Positions 24,411 to 32,135 of a stretch of 64,000 nt of DNA are shown piece by piece. This DNA comes from Bacillus pumilus (lineage in GTDB: Bacteria; Bacillota; Bacilli; Bacillales; Bacillaceae), in NCBI GenBank assembly GCA_001938995.1, contig MKZN01000008.1, positions 62,001-126,000 on the forward strand, written 5' to 3'. Position 1 is the stretch's first letter. Each line of letters starts with the position of its first letter. Under the pieces are notes generated by a model. That model had not been told where the DNA came from, ran no database searches, and saw nothing but the letters and a program-made list of their open reading frames with translations. The position numbers and the translations under genes are program-made.

Positions 24411-25316
24411 ATGAGAATTAACCACAATATCGCAGCACTTAACACATTAAACCGTTTGTCTGCAAACAATGGAGCAGGTCAAAAGAACATGGAGAAGCTT
24501 TCTTCTGGTCTTCGTATCAACCGTGCGGGAGATGACGCAGCAGGTCTTGCGATCTCTGAAAAAATGCGTGGACAAATCCGGGGTTTAGAAATGGCTACTA
24601 AAAACGCTCAGGACGGGATTTCTCTTATCCAAACAGCTGAAGGTGCATTAACAGAAACTCATGCAATCCTTCAACGTGTACGTGAATTAGTTGTTCAAGC
24701 TGGAAACACTGGTACACAAGACGAGACAGATCTTGGTGCAATCCAAGAAGAAATCGATAACCTAGTTCAAGAGATTGGCGGCGGGGATGATAAAAATGGT
24801 ATTTCTGACCGTACTGAATTCAACGGAAAGAAACTTCTTGATGGTACTTTTAGTGAAACACCAGAAGGCGGTGGAGAACCTAAAAAACTAACTTTCCAAA
24901 TCGGTGCCAATGTTGCACAACAATTGTCAGTTCATATTGGAGCGATGTCTGCTGATAAACTTGGATCTGATGACACTAAAACAGTTTCTACGATCAAAGT
25001 AACTGATTTTGAGACAATTGAAGCTAATGCAGAAGGTGGATTTAACGATCAATTAGGAATCATTGATGCGGCAATCAAACAAGTTTCAGACCAGCGTTCT
25101 AAACTTGGTGCGGTCCAAAACCGTCTAGAGCACACAATCAACAACCTTGGTGCTTCTGCTGAAAACTTAACAGCGGCTGAGTCTCGTATTCGTGACGTTG
25201 ACATGGCGAAAGAAATGAGTGAATTCACAAAGAACAACATTCTATCTCAAGCTTCTCAAGCAATGTTAGCACAAGCAAACCAACAGCCACAAAACGTACT
25301 TCAATTATTACGTTAA
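24411..25316 (+). CDS. Flagellin 3 (diverged paralogue, 301 aa)
   Basis: A third filament subunit, 16 residues longer than the others. The ends keep the flagellin core (MRINHNIAALNTLNRLSANN; SQAMLAQANQQPQNVLQLLR). The middle is distinct, with an insertion TFSETPEGGGEPKKLTFQIG and TVSTIKVTDFETIEANAEGG. It has its own sigma-D promoter with a different leader lacking the first CsrA-type hairpin, so its translation may be regulated differently. GGAGG is 9 bases before the ATG and a terminator follows. It is an older duplicate than the gene 1/2 pair, judged by silent differences. Confidence 0.93.
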   Translation: MRINHNIAALNTLNRLSANNGAGQKNMEKLSSGLRINRAGDDAAGLAISEKMRGQIRGLEMATKNAQDGISLIQTAEGALTETHAILQRVRELVVQAGNTGTQDETDLGAIQEEIDNLVQEIGGGDDKNGISDRTEFNGKKLLDGTFSETPEGGGEPKKLTFQIGANVAQQLSVHIGAMSADKLGSDDTKTVSTIKVTDFETIEANAEGGFNDQLGIIDAAIKQVSDQRSKLGAVQNRLEHTINNLGASAENLTAAESRIRDVDMAKEMSEFTKNNILSQASQAMLAQANQQPQNVLQLLR

Positions 25317-25317
25317 T

Positions 25318-25344
25318 CAAAAGCCCCTAAATGGGGCTTTTTTT
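25318..25344 (+). terminator. Terminator of flagellin 3
   Basis: AAAAGCCCC, TAAAT loop, GGGGCTTTTTTT. Confidence 0.9.
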
Positions 25345-25352
25345 AATTCGAC

Positions 25353-26822
25353 TCAGATGTGAAGCAAGCGCTCTAATTGGAAGTCAGGCACAGCTTCTTG
25401 TAAAAAAACTCGGTTTAATTCTTCGTTTTCTTTTCGCCATTGTCCCCACCATTTGGCAGTTTCTCCGGTTTGATCAGCCTCAATCATGTCATGTAGTTGC
25501 TCTAGATTGATGATTTCTCTCGGCTCTATTAAGAATGAGTGCATCTTTTGATATGATGCCAAGTGTTTAGGTTGATGTGTTTGAATGGCGTATTGTACAA
25601 AGCGATTCAAATATTCTTGTATAAATGTGAGATGAGGAATTGGTTTTTCTGCAAGTAGCTCGACGCCTTCCCATGCCATATCAGCAATCGCACATAGCCA
25701 CCATCCAGGTTCAATGGCGTGCTGCATTTGTTGTAGTGTCTCTCTTTCAAACGATACATGTTCATGTTGTTGTGATTGCTTGAGCATACGGTGAAGAGTT
25801 TGTGCTTCAAGCGCTGCCTTCGTCATTCCTTGTCCATGAATCGGGTCTAATGTACATAATGCATCGCCCATCACTAGTAACCCACTTGGCCAGTCTAACA
25901 TTTGTTCATAGTGATTCCTTGCACAATAAGGGACTCTAAAACCCTTAGGAGTAGTATGTGGTGTCAATTGGGCGATTGCTTCTGCAATTGCAGGATGGGT
26001 CAGGGCTGAGGCTTCTGCCTCAAACTTTTCTGCGTCCGTTGTTGGATAATGTGTGCCTCCTGCTGCTGAGAGAAGAACGGCAACTAAATCATTGTCAACT
26101 CGCTCAAATAGTCCTGTTGGAATTTTTTCATTAGGCTGCCCAACGATAACCATTGACTGCATATTCTGTGCCTCGGGAGGTAATCGGTAGTATCTTGTAC
26201 TATATCCAAGGGATACCGTCAGATGGTCAGGTTTTGGGAGTGTATATCCAGCGTCTTTTAACCACTTTGGCAATTTTGACATTCTTCCAGATGTATCAAT
26301 GACCAAATCTGCAAGTAAACTTATGTTCTTTGCTGGCCTATTTCCTCTATTTTTTACGATCATTCCGATGACACGGTTCGTTTCTTCATCAAATTGAAGT
26401 GAGTTCACTTCATGTTTTTCTAAAAAGTGAATACGTTCTTCATTCGCAATTCTTTGCATCAGTACCCACTCTAGCAGGGCGCGTCTCGTTACAGCTGTTT
26501 CTTCTGTATCAGTGAGTTGTAATTCGCCATCTTTTGTCATAAATCGAGATGTTTGATGCAGTGTATTAAAACCCCCCATTTCCAGTAATTCTTTCGTATA
26601 TCCAGGAAATAGACGTTCAATGATTTGTTTACCTAGTGGTAGCATTCTATGTGGGTGAAAGGCTTGAGGTGTGCCTAGACGGTTCTCTGGAGAGTCTGGC
26701 ATTTCGTCCTTTTCGATGATTAATACTTCACGATAAAATGAAGATAATACTTTTGCAGCGAGCATTCCGGTGATGCCTCCTCCGATCACGATCGCTCGCT
26801 CATACTTCATAGGTTGTGTCAC
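25353..26822 (-). CDS. FAD-dependent monooxygenase / oxidoreductase
   Basis: Flavoprotein of 489 aa of the p-hydroxybenzoate hydroxylase-like fold. The N-terminal dinucleotide-binding motif is IVIGGGITGMLAAKVL with the ribose-binding Glu in LIIEKDEMP. The second FAD motif is LLVMGDALCTLDPIHGQGMT near residue 315. LVIDTSGRMSKLPKWL fits the middle conserved region, and a long C-terminal extension is present. The GTG at 26822, with GGAGG 8 bases upstream, gives MTQPMKYERAIV; an upstream TTG overlaps the ribosome site. It is monocistronic and converges on flagellin 3. The substrate is unknown; an aromatic or polyketide-like compound is possible. Confidence 0.82.
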   Translation of the reverse strand: MTQPMKYERAIVIGGGITGMLAAKVLSSFYREVLIIEKDEMPDSPENRLGTPQAFHPHRMLPLGKQIIERLFPGYTKELLEMGGFNTLHQTSRFMTKDGELQLTDTEETAVTRRALLEWVLMQRIANEERIHFLEKHEVNSLQFDEETNRVIGMIVKNRGNRPAKNISLLADLVIDTSGRMSKLPKWLKDAGYTLPKPDHLTVSLGYSTRYYRLPPEAQNMQSMVIVGQPNEKIPTGLFERVDNDLVAVLLSAAGGTHYPTTDAEKFEAEASALTHPAIAEAIAQLTPHTTPKGFRVPYCARNHYEQMLDWPSGLLVMGDALCTLDPIHGQGMTKAALEAQTLHRMLKQSQQHEHVSFERETLQQMQHAIEPGWWLCAIADMAWEGVELLAEKPIPHLTFIQEYLNRFVQYAIQTHQPKHLASYQKMHSFLIEPREIINLEQLHDMIEADQTGETAKWWGQWRKENEELNRVFLQEAVPDFQLERLLHI

Positions 26823-27026
26823 AACATGCGCCTCCAATAAATAAATAGATAAAATGGTTACATGACCATTTCATCATATGTTGACTATTTGATTATATCA
26901 AATCTGTAAATAAGATCGTACTTTTTCCTTTGAAATATATAGAATAGGTTCAATTCCAATGATTATTTGTTTAAACAACTACCAAATTAAGAGGAATGAC
27001 CGATAAATATAGTAAGGAGGTTGGAG

Positions 27027-27845
27027 ATGACTATACTACAGAATATTATAGCAGCTGCACCATATATGATGAAAATTTTGAAAAATGAAGTGACGCTAGG
27101 CGTCATTGACCGAGAGAAATTCTTGCTTTATTTGCCAGCGAAGGATCTCGATTTTCAAATTCGAGAAGGTGAATCAATTAAACCTGATGATATGAATATG
27201 CAGAAGGCGCTTAGAGGCGAATCAGTTACTGCATCGATACCAGAGTCTGTCTATGGGGTCCCAATCAATGCAATGACTTTACCTATTTTTGATGAGAATC
27301 AACAAGTGGTTGGGGCACTTTCATTAGGATTTCCAATGAAAAATCAATTGAAACTAGAAGCTTATATGGAGTCACTGAGTAACATTATCAACAATATTCA
27401 AGAGAAAGTGCATGTTGTGGCTGCACATTCAGAGGAGCTTTCTGCTACAAGTGAAGAAATGACCCTTCAAACACAGCAAACACTTGAAAGCTCTAAGAAG
27501 ACAGCTGATATCACAAAATTAATCAAAGGGATCTCGAAACAAACGAGTTTGCTCGGGTTAAATGCGTCTATTGAAGCTGCTAGAGCAGGAAAAGAGGGCG
27601 CTGGTTTTAGCGTTGTGGCAAGTGAAGTACAAAAGCTATCAAGTGAAACCTCACATGCAACCGAAAACATCGAAAGCTCCTTGCAAGGCATATCCGCTAA
27701 TATCCATACTTTACTCGAGAGCATGGATGATATGAAGGGATCATCATCGGAACAAGCATTACTTGTGACAGAGTTTAGCGAAATCATTGACCAATTAACA
27801 GTGATTAGCCGAGAAATGAAAGACTTTATGCAAAAGATTATGTAA
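27027..27845 (+). CDS. Soluble chemoreceptor (methyl-accepting signalling protein, YfmS-like)
   Basis: A 272-aa cytoplasmic chemotaxis transducer without membrane helices. The N-terminal sensor domain (residues 1-110) resembles a PAS/GAF-like fold (VTLGVIDREKFLLYLPAKDL; LPIFDENQQVVGALSLGFP). The C-terminal half is a short MCP signalling helical hairpin with the highly conserved tip region GLNASIEAARAGKEGAGFSV. The size and layout match B. subtilis YfmS (286 aa). The ATG at 27027 follows AAGGAGG at 7 bases. An ACCGATAA sequence upstream near 26999 resembles a sigma-D -10, but its -35 is poor. Proximity to the flagellin block may be meaningful. Confidence 0.88.
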   Translation: MTILQNIIAAAPYMMKILKNEVTLGVIDREKFLLYLPAKDLDFQIREGESIKPDDMNMQKALRGESVTASIPESVYGVPINAMTLPIFDENQQVVGALSLGFPMKNQLKLEAYMESLSNIINNIQEKVHVVAAHSEELSATSEEMTLQTQQTLESSKKTADITKLIKGISKQTSLLGLNASIEAARAGKEGAGFSVVASEVQKLSSETSHATENIESSLQGISANIHTLLESMDDMKGSSSEQALLVTEFSEIIDQLTVISREMKDFMQKIM

Positions 27846-27849
27846 ACGT

Positions 27850-27881
27850 AAAAAACGAATCCATTGTGGGTTCGTTTTTTT
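27850..27881. terminator. Bidirectional terminator
   Basis: AAAAAACGAATCC, a short loop, then GGGTTCGTTTTTTT between the chemoreceptor gene and the convergent DUF5412 gene. Confidence 0.8.
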
Positions 27882-28250
27882 CTACTTAAGTTCTTTGTCA
27901 AAGCGATAATCGTATGTATCGCCTTGTACGACATTTAAAAGCTTATGTCCAATTTGAACAAGTTGAGTGTTCTTCCATTTGATGAAAGGGTCTTGATCAG
28001 GATATTTCCAATAAATTGTTTTCTTATGATGGGTAAGTTGATTTTCAATTTCTGCTCTTACTGCGTTCCCCTTTAATGTTCCTCCACTATGTCTGTAGGT
28101 GTGAACGATGTATGTTCCGTCTGGAGATGACACGGAGCGGATGAATGTTCCGTGAGACACGCCTTGAAGAGAGTAACATTTCCAATAAATAATGCCAGCG
28201 AAGCTGAGAAATAAGATGACAAAAATGATGATCGTGTTCTTTTTAAACAT
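27882..28250 (-). CDS. DUF5412-like membrane-anchored protein
   Basis: A 122-aa protein with an N-terminal membrane anchor (residues 4-22, NTIIIFVILFLSFAGIIYW) and an extracytoplasmic domain with SSPDGTYIVHTYRHSGGTLK, GNAVRAEIENQ, TIYWKYPDQDPFIKW and HKLLNV. This pattern, SPDG...Y...GG and a WK..D..IKW end, fits the DUF5412 family. The ATG at 28250 has GGAGG at about 5 bases. Its function is unknown in the family; the gene stands alone. Confidence 0.75.
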   Translation of the reverse strand: MFKKNTIIIFVILFLSFAGIIYWKCYSLQGVSHGTFIRSVSSPDGTYIVHTYRHSGGTLKGNAVRAEIENQLTHHKKTIYWKYPDQDPFIKWKNTQLVQIGHKLLNVVQGDTYDYRFDKELK

Positions 28251-28503
28251 GAATTCCTCCAAAGGTAGATGGCCATAATACTAATATATGAGAAACAATA
28301 AAAAAGATTCATATAGTTAAAAACTCCTATTCTTTTCAATTATCGTCCATTTTTTCTCAAAATACAACAGTTAGCTATGATGATAAGAATTTCAGGGTTT
28401 CTCCGTCAAGATGATTTGGTTGATGTGATTGAAATATTTCTCTTTACAAAAGAAATGGTGATCATTAGACTTATGCTCATATATAGGAATGGAGCAGATT
28501 GGA

Positions 28504-29127
28504 ATGACGCAGATCATAGATACCTATCAAAATTATGAAGAGCTAGCCGCTCATGAAAGAATCGGTATTGATTTCCAAATTCTACACAAGCGGAATGGTG
28601 AGCGGCTGCTTGTATTATCGCCACATGCTGGGGGGATTGAATCTGGCGTGAGTGAGCTGATTCATGAAATAGCAGGTAAGCATTCTATGTATTTATTTGA
28701 GGGCCTTAAGGTAAAAGGGAATCATGTGCTTCATATTACAAGTACACGTTTTGATGAGCCAATTTGTCTTTCACAAGTACACACACATGACTATACATTT
28801 GCGCTTCACGGCTACGGAGAGACAGAGGTGAGGCAAACATTAGTCGGTGGGACCGATCGCATGAAAGCAGTAGAAACAGTAAGACAACTAACGCTAAACG
28901 GTTTTCAGGCATTGCTGCTATCTGAATCTGATCAATTTTCAGGAACACACCCCGATAATATTAATAATCGATGTCGCACAGGACAAAGTGTGCAGATTGA
29001 AATTAGCCAAGCACAAAGAAGGGCATTTTTTGATGACTTTAGACGACAGTATAGGCAGGAAACACAAAATGACCAATTTTATAGGTACACACGTGTTCTC
29101 AAACAAGTATTGAGTCTTTATGAATAA
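28504..29127 (+). CDS. yjqB: Gamma-polyglutamate hydrolase-like protein YjqB (PghC)
   Basis: Zinc-dependent gamma-PGA hydrolase of the UPF0714/YjqB family related to phage PghP, 207 aa. Visible features are LSPHAGGIESGVSELIHEIA (near 37-56, the metal-binding HxxxIE part), FALHGYGETEVRQTLVGG, and the C-terminal DNINNRCRTGQSVQIEISQA segment of the family. It would cut poly-gamma-glutamate and could help phage or competitors pass a PGA capsule. The ATG at 28504 is taken because GGAG lies 9 bases upstream. In B. subtilis it stands at the left border of prophage PBSX, as here. It overlaps the convergent xkdA end by 29 bases. Confidence 0.88.
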   Translation: MTQIIDTYQNYEELAAHERIGIDFQILHKRNGERLLVLSPHAGGIESGVSELIHEIAGKHSMYLFEGLKVKGNHVLHITSTRFDEPICLSQVHTHDYTFALHGYGETEVRQTLVGGTDRMKAVETVRQLTLNGFQALLLSESDQFSGTHPDNINNRCRTGQSVQIEISQAQRRAFFDDFRRQYRQETQNDQFYRYTRVLKQVLSLYE

Positions 29128-29701
29128 ACTTCTGATTCACGAGAGCGGATCGATCTGTTTGATAGATGGCTCCTTTTTCCGCTACCTTCTCCGCCTGGAT
29201 GACAAAAGAAGAAAACTCATTTTGAAAACGGATGCCTAATCCTCTCTGTTCGAATAAGGCGAGCCGTCTTTCTGCAAAGGCCCAAGTCACATGAAAGGTT
29301 TGAGCGATTTGCTGTATGGCGTGATCTCTAAGATGTGGAAGCTTCATTTGAAGCAACATAAAGGTTGGAACACAAAAGTGGTACATGAATTGTTTTGCTT
29401 GAAATTCTTGCAGTTCTCGAAAGAGCTTGTGCATATTGAAGTGATTGCCAGTATGCTTCAGCACATGACATAGCTCATGAGCAAAATCCTCCCACTGTTC
29501 TTCTGATGATAAGGATCTGTTTAAAATAATGCTGAAAAGACCTTGATGTTGGATCATCATGCTGCCAGTATCCTCGTAGTGAATCCACACATTACAATCG
29601 GATGCAATCCTTTGCATATCAACATATGCAGGGCCGCTCAAATGTAATTGAGTGTATAATCGTTTAATTTCTTCTTCTAAATGGGTTAAAAAACCATTCA
29701 T
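29099..29701 (-). CDS. xkdA: ImmA/IrrE family metallopeptidase (XkdA-like), repressor partner missing
   Basis: A 200-aa member of the ImmA/IrrE family, metalloproteases that cleave phage or ICE repressors to trigger induction. The zinc motif is HELCH (within EDFAHELCHVLKHTGNHFNM, near 84-103) and an upstream LFSIILNRSLSSEEQWE strand is typical. The C-terminal 90 residues are helical (HLRDHAIQQIAQTFHVTW). The ATG at 29701 follows GGAGG at 7 bases. In PBSX of B. subtilis the next gene is the repressor xre; here no repressor or phage gene follows, so the protease looks orphaned. The final codons overlap yjqB. Confidence 0.85.
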   Translation of the reverse strand: MNGFLTHLEEEIKRLYTQLHLSGPAYVDMQRIASDCNVWIHYEDTGSMMIQHQGLFSIILNRSLSSEEQWEDFAHELCHVLKHTGNHFNMHKLFRELQEFQAKQFMYHFCVPTFMLLQMKLPHLRDHAIQQIAQTFHVTWAFAERRLALFEQRGLGIRFQNEFSSFVIQAEKVAEKGAIYQTDRSALVNQKFIHKDSILV

Positions 29702-30000
29702 TAAAAAACCTCCATGCAAACGTATGTTCTGTTTCAGGCGTAAAAGAAAAGTCCATATAGGACTAAAAGGCTAATTGAGCTATCGCTTACTTATTCTATC
29801 GGCTTGTTTTTAACAATTTTAACATAAAATCGAATAAAAATGAAAATATTACCTATTTTTCTCGTATATCCATGCAACAAAAAGTATGAATAAATCAAAT
29901 TTTACCATAGTCCTTTTGCTAAAACAAACAAAATTTGTCTTACGAATGCCACCAGATGATGAGAAAGACGAATCGTTATTTAGAAAAAGGAGTGCAGAAT

Positions 30001-30900
30001 TTGGTACAAATTTATCAAGATTTTATTTCACTAGGAAACGGAAACAGACCAGGATATGCAATGACACCATTGTATGTGACGGTGCACAACACAGCGAATA
30101 CTTCAAAGGGTGCTAACGCAAAAAATCATGCTGCTTATGTCAAACGGGCTACTACAGAAGTGAGCTGGCACTTTACGGTAGATGACCATGAGATTTATCA
30201 ACATTTGCCTGTAAATGAAAATGGTTGGCATGCAGGGGATGGACATGGGGACGGGAACCGAAAATCGATTGGAATTGAAATTTGTGAAAATGAAGATGGA
30301 GACTTTCAGCAAGCTGTCAAACATGCACAATGGCTTATTCAAAAGCTGCTACGAGCACATCACATACCGCTATCAAATGTGGTCACACATCAGCATTGGT
30401 CAGGGAAAGTATGCCCTCGCTTGCTTCTATCTACATGGGATCAATTTAAAAAAGGCATTGAATCTGCAGATGAACCAAATGACGTGGTCACGTATGTAGT
30501 GAAAAAAGGAGATACATTAACGAGCATTGCAAAAGCTCACGGCGTTGAGGTCAGTGATTTGCAAAAATGGAATCAAATCAGCGACCCAAACATGATTCAA
30601 ATTGGACAAACTCTCAAGATTTATCGTCATGAAAAAACGCCCACGTACGTGCTACCGGATGGAATCTTACGTATCACATCACCTCTGACGAAAGGGGAAC
30701 GTGTCCGTTTTGTCCAAAAGGCACTTGTTGCCGTTTATTTCTATCCTGACAAAACAGCTGTTAATAAAGGGGTAGATGGCATTTATGGAGAAAAAACAGC
30801 CAATGCAGTGGCGCGCTTTCAGCTGATGAATGGTCTCGCTAGTGATGGCGTATATGGACCTAAGACGAAGAGAAAGCTACTAGAACACTTAAATAAGTGA
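30001..30900 (+). CDS. xlyA: N-acetylmuramoyl-L-alanine amidase XlyA-like (prophage lysin)
   Basis: Peptidoglycan amidase of 299 aa (B. subtilis XlyA 297). Residues 1-150 are an Amidase_2 domain with zinc ligands in YVTVHNTANTS and KVCPRLLL, and WHFTVDDHEIYQHLPVNENG in between. A LysM wall-binding repeat follows (YVVKKGDTLTSIAKAHGVEV to IGQTLKI). A peptidoglycan_binding_1 domain closes the protein (GIYGEKTANAVARFQLMNGL). The TTG at 30001 is selected because AAAAAGGAG lies 8 bases upstream and gives MVQIYQDF, like XlyA. No holin or other phage gene precedes it. In PBSX xlyA is the last gene before spoIIS, the same neighbour as here. Confidence 0.9.
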   Translation: MVQIYQDFISLGNGNRPGYAMTPLYVTVHNTANTSKGANAKNHAAYVKRATTEVSWHFTVDDHEIYQHLPVNENGWHAGDGHGDGNRKSIGIEICENEDGDFQQAVKHAQWLIQKLLRAHHIPLSNVVTHQHWSGKVCPRLLLSTWDQFKKGIESADEPNDVVTYVVKKGDTLTSIAKAHGVEVSDLQKWNQISDPNMIQIGQTLKIYRHEKTPTYVLPDGILRITSPLTKGERVRFVQKALVAVYFYPDKTAVNKGVDGIYGEKTANAVARFQLMNGLASDGVYGPKTKRKLLEHLNK

Positions 30901-31020
30901 GTTTTTCTGTTTGTATAATTGAATGACCATTTCACTTTTATCATGTAATCGAATGAAATAAGGGGACGGTTGAAATTCGGCGAACTGAACATATTTCAAA
31001 TGTTTGATTTTCTTTTTCAT
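30889..31020 (-). CDS. Candidate SpoIISC, second small antitoxin
   Basis: A 43-aa basic protein starting MKKKIKHLKYVQFAEFQPSP and ending LYKQKNSLI, with GAGGTG before the ATG at 31020. It lies directly downstream of spoIISB on the same strand and overlaps the convergent xlyA end by 12 bases. In B. subtilis a third, roughly 45-aa gene, spoIISC, stands at this place and also neutralises SpoIISA. Position, size and charge fit that gene. Sequence similarity could not be tested, so the symbol is withheld. Confidence 0.55.
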   Translation of the reverse strand: MKKKIKHLKYVQFAEFQPSPYFIRLHDKSEMVIQLYKQKNSLI

Positions 31021-31082
31021 ATTGGCACCTCAATCGTTGCAGCATATCTTTTATTGTATGCAAGAGTCGTAAAAATGGAATT

Positions 31083-31107
31083 AGGACGCGGTGTTATCCC
31101 GCGTCCT
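31083..31107. terminator. Hairpin after spoIISB
   Basis: GGACGCGG, a 9-base loop, then CCGCGTCC form a strong stem but lack a U-run on the minus strand. It may slow or process the transcript and reduce expression of the downstream small gene. Confidence 0.45.
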
Positions 31108-31116
31108 TTAGTGTGA

Positions 31117-31287
31117 TCATGCTTTTTTATTTTTATACTCATCTAAGAGCTGTTCGTTCTTTTTGAAAATACGCTCAGTATGGGGGCTCACTTTATAATC
31201 GGCCATTGTAATATGGCGTTTCTTTTTTAATATTTTAAACGGGTTTTTCTTGCGTTTGTTGTTATCCCCTTGAAGTGCGTAGTCCAT
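31117..31287 (-). CDS. spoIISB: Antitoxin SpoIISB
   Basis: A 56-aa, mostly disordered antitoxin that binds the cytoplasmic domain of SpoIISA. The sequence has a NPFKILKKKRHITMADYKVS core and SPHTERIFKKNEQLLDEYKN with a KKA end, closely parallel to the B. subtilis protein, which is also 56 aa. The ATG at 31287 gives the matching length; another ATG at 31293 is possible. It overlaps the 3' end of spoIISA by about 26 bases, so toxin and antitoxin are translationally linked. It was too short to be caught by simple ORF length filters. Confidence 0.92.
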   Translation of the reverse strand: MDYALQGDNNKRKKNPFKILKKKRHITMADYKVSPHTERIFKKNEQLLDEYKNKKA

Positions 31288-32032
31288 CTTCATCACCTTC
31301 CTCTTCGTCAGGCAAGATTAGGTCATAAATCGTTGTAAGTGAGGTCATCAATAAGTAGTCGAATTCTGTGACAATCTCATCAGAGGTCAGCTTAATCACA
31401 AAATGTGCATCTGCTACTGAAAACGGGATGAGGACCAATTTGCCGAAATCATCATAATACACTTCTTGCCTGTCAAGCTTCGCCTGAATAGAAAGTCGCT
31501 GGTCAAGTGTCCTTAGCAAATCATCTTTTTGTTCTTGCGTATCATATGGACAAAGAACCGCTTGAATATTCATTTTTTCTGCAAATGAATAAATCAGTCG
31601 TTCAATCCCCTCAATATAAGCTTCTATACTCCCATAATATACATGAATCGGTTCGTTTTTCAATAGGTACTGGTACGTTTTTAGTTTATTGAGGTAAGAA
31701 TGAAGTAAATCGTTATTTTGCTCAAGGAGTAGGTGTGTGTCAGTTTCAAGTTCATGGCTCCCAAGTTTTTTAATATAGGAGCTGAGAAAAATAAAGGCGT
31801 CTGTTAATGCAAAAAAGATGGCAATAATCAAGTAGTGCATCCAATCGGTGAAGATGGAAGACGGATCATATGTCCAGTAAACGACAGCACCAGCTACATA
31901 GATCCAATACCACGTCTTACGAATGGCAAACATTTTTTCTTTCACTTTTTGTTCATAGCGCCAAACAGCAAACACGTACACAGCAAGAGCACCTAACAAC
32001 AACCAGACGGTCAATTGAAAAAATAGTAGCAT
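31262..32032 (-). CDS. spoIISA: SpoIISA membrane toxin
   Basis: Toxin of the SpoIISAB system, 256 aa (B. subtilis 248). Three membrane helices fill residues 1-85 (MLLFFQLTVWLLLGALAVYV; TWYWIYVAGAVVYWTYDPSS; LIIAIFFALTDAFIFLSSY). The cytoplasmic GAF-like domain follows (LKTYQYLLKNEPIHVYYGSI, KLVLIPFSVADAHFVIKLTS, EFDYLLMTSLTTIYDLILP), which SpoIISB caps. It damages the membrane and kills sporulating cells when unopposed. The ATG at 32032 follows GGGAG at 8 bases and matches the known start. The C-terminus has a short acidic extension (DEEEGDEDGLRTSRG) that overlaps the spoIISB start. Confidence 0.95.
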   Translation of the reverse strand: MLLFFQLTVWLLLGALAVYVFAVWRYEQKVKEKMFAIRKTWYWIYVAGAVVYWTYDPSSIFTDWMHYLIIAIFFALTDAFIFLSSYIKKLGSHELETDTHLLLEQNNDLLHSYLNKLKTYQYLLKNEPIHVYYGSIEAYIEGIERLIYSFAEKMNIQAVLCPYDTQEQKDDLLRTLDQRLSIQAKLDRQEVYYDDFGKLVLIPFSVADAHFVIKLTSDEIVTEFDYLLMTSLTTIYDLILPDEEEGDEDGLRTSRG

Positions 32033-32103
32033 GTCCTTCTCTCCCATAGACAAATGAATACTTACTTTATTTCTATGGATATGTTTGGAAACCCTGCTAC
32101 ATG

Positions 32104-32132
32104 AAAAAAACTGCCTGTCAGACAGGCAGTTT
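32104..32132. terminator. Terminator of pit-ykaA (also faces spoIISA promoter region)
   Basis: AAAAAACTGCCTGTC, then GACAGGCAGTTT; T-run on the minus strand just after the pit stop. Confidence 0.8.
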
Positions 32133-32135
32133 GAA

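Noticed and set aside
26940-27010. Sigma-D promoter for the soluble chemoreceptor
   Set aside because: ACCGATAA resembles a -10, but no TAAA lies 15 bases upstream.
29886-30116. 76-aa frame overlapping the start of xlyA
   Set aside because: Its second half runs out of frame through conserved amidase codons and no family was recognised; it may hold a scrap of phage DNA at the deletion junction but this cannot be shown.
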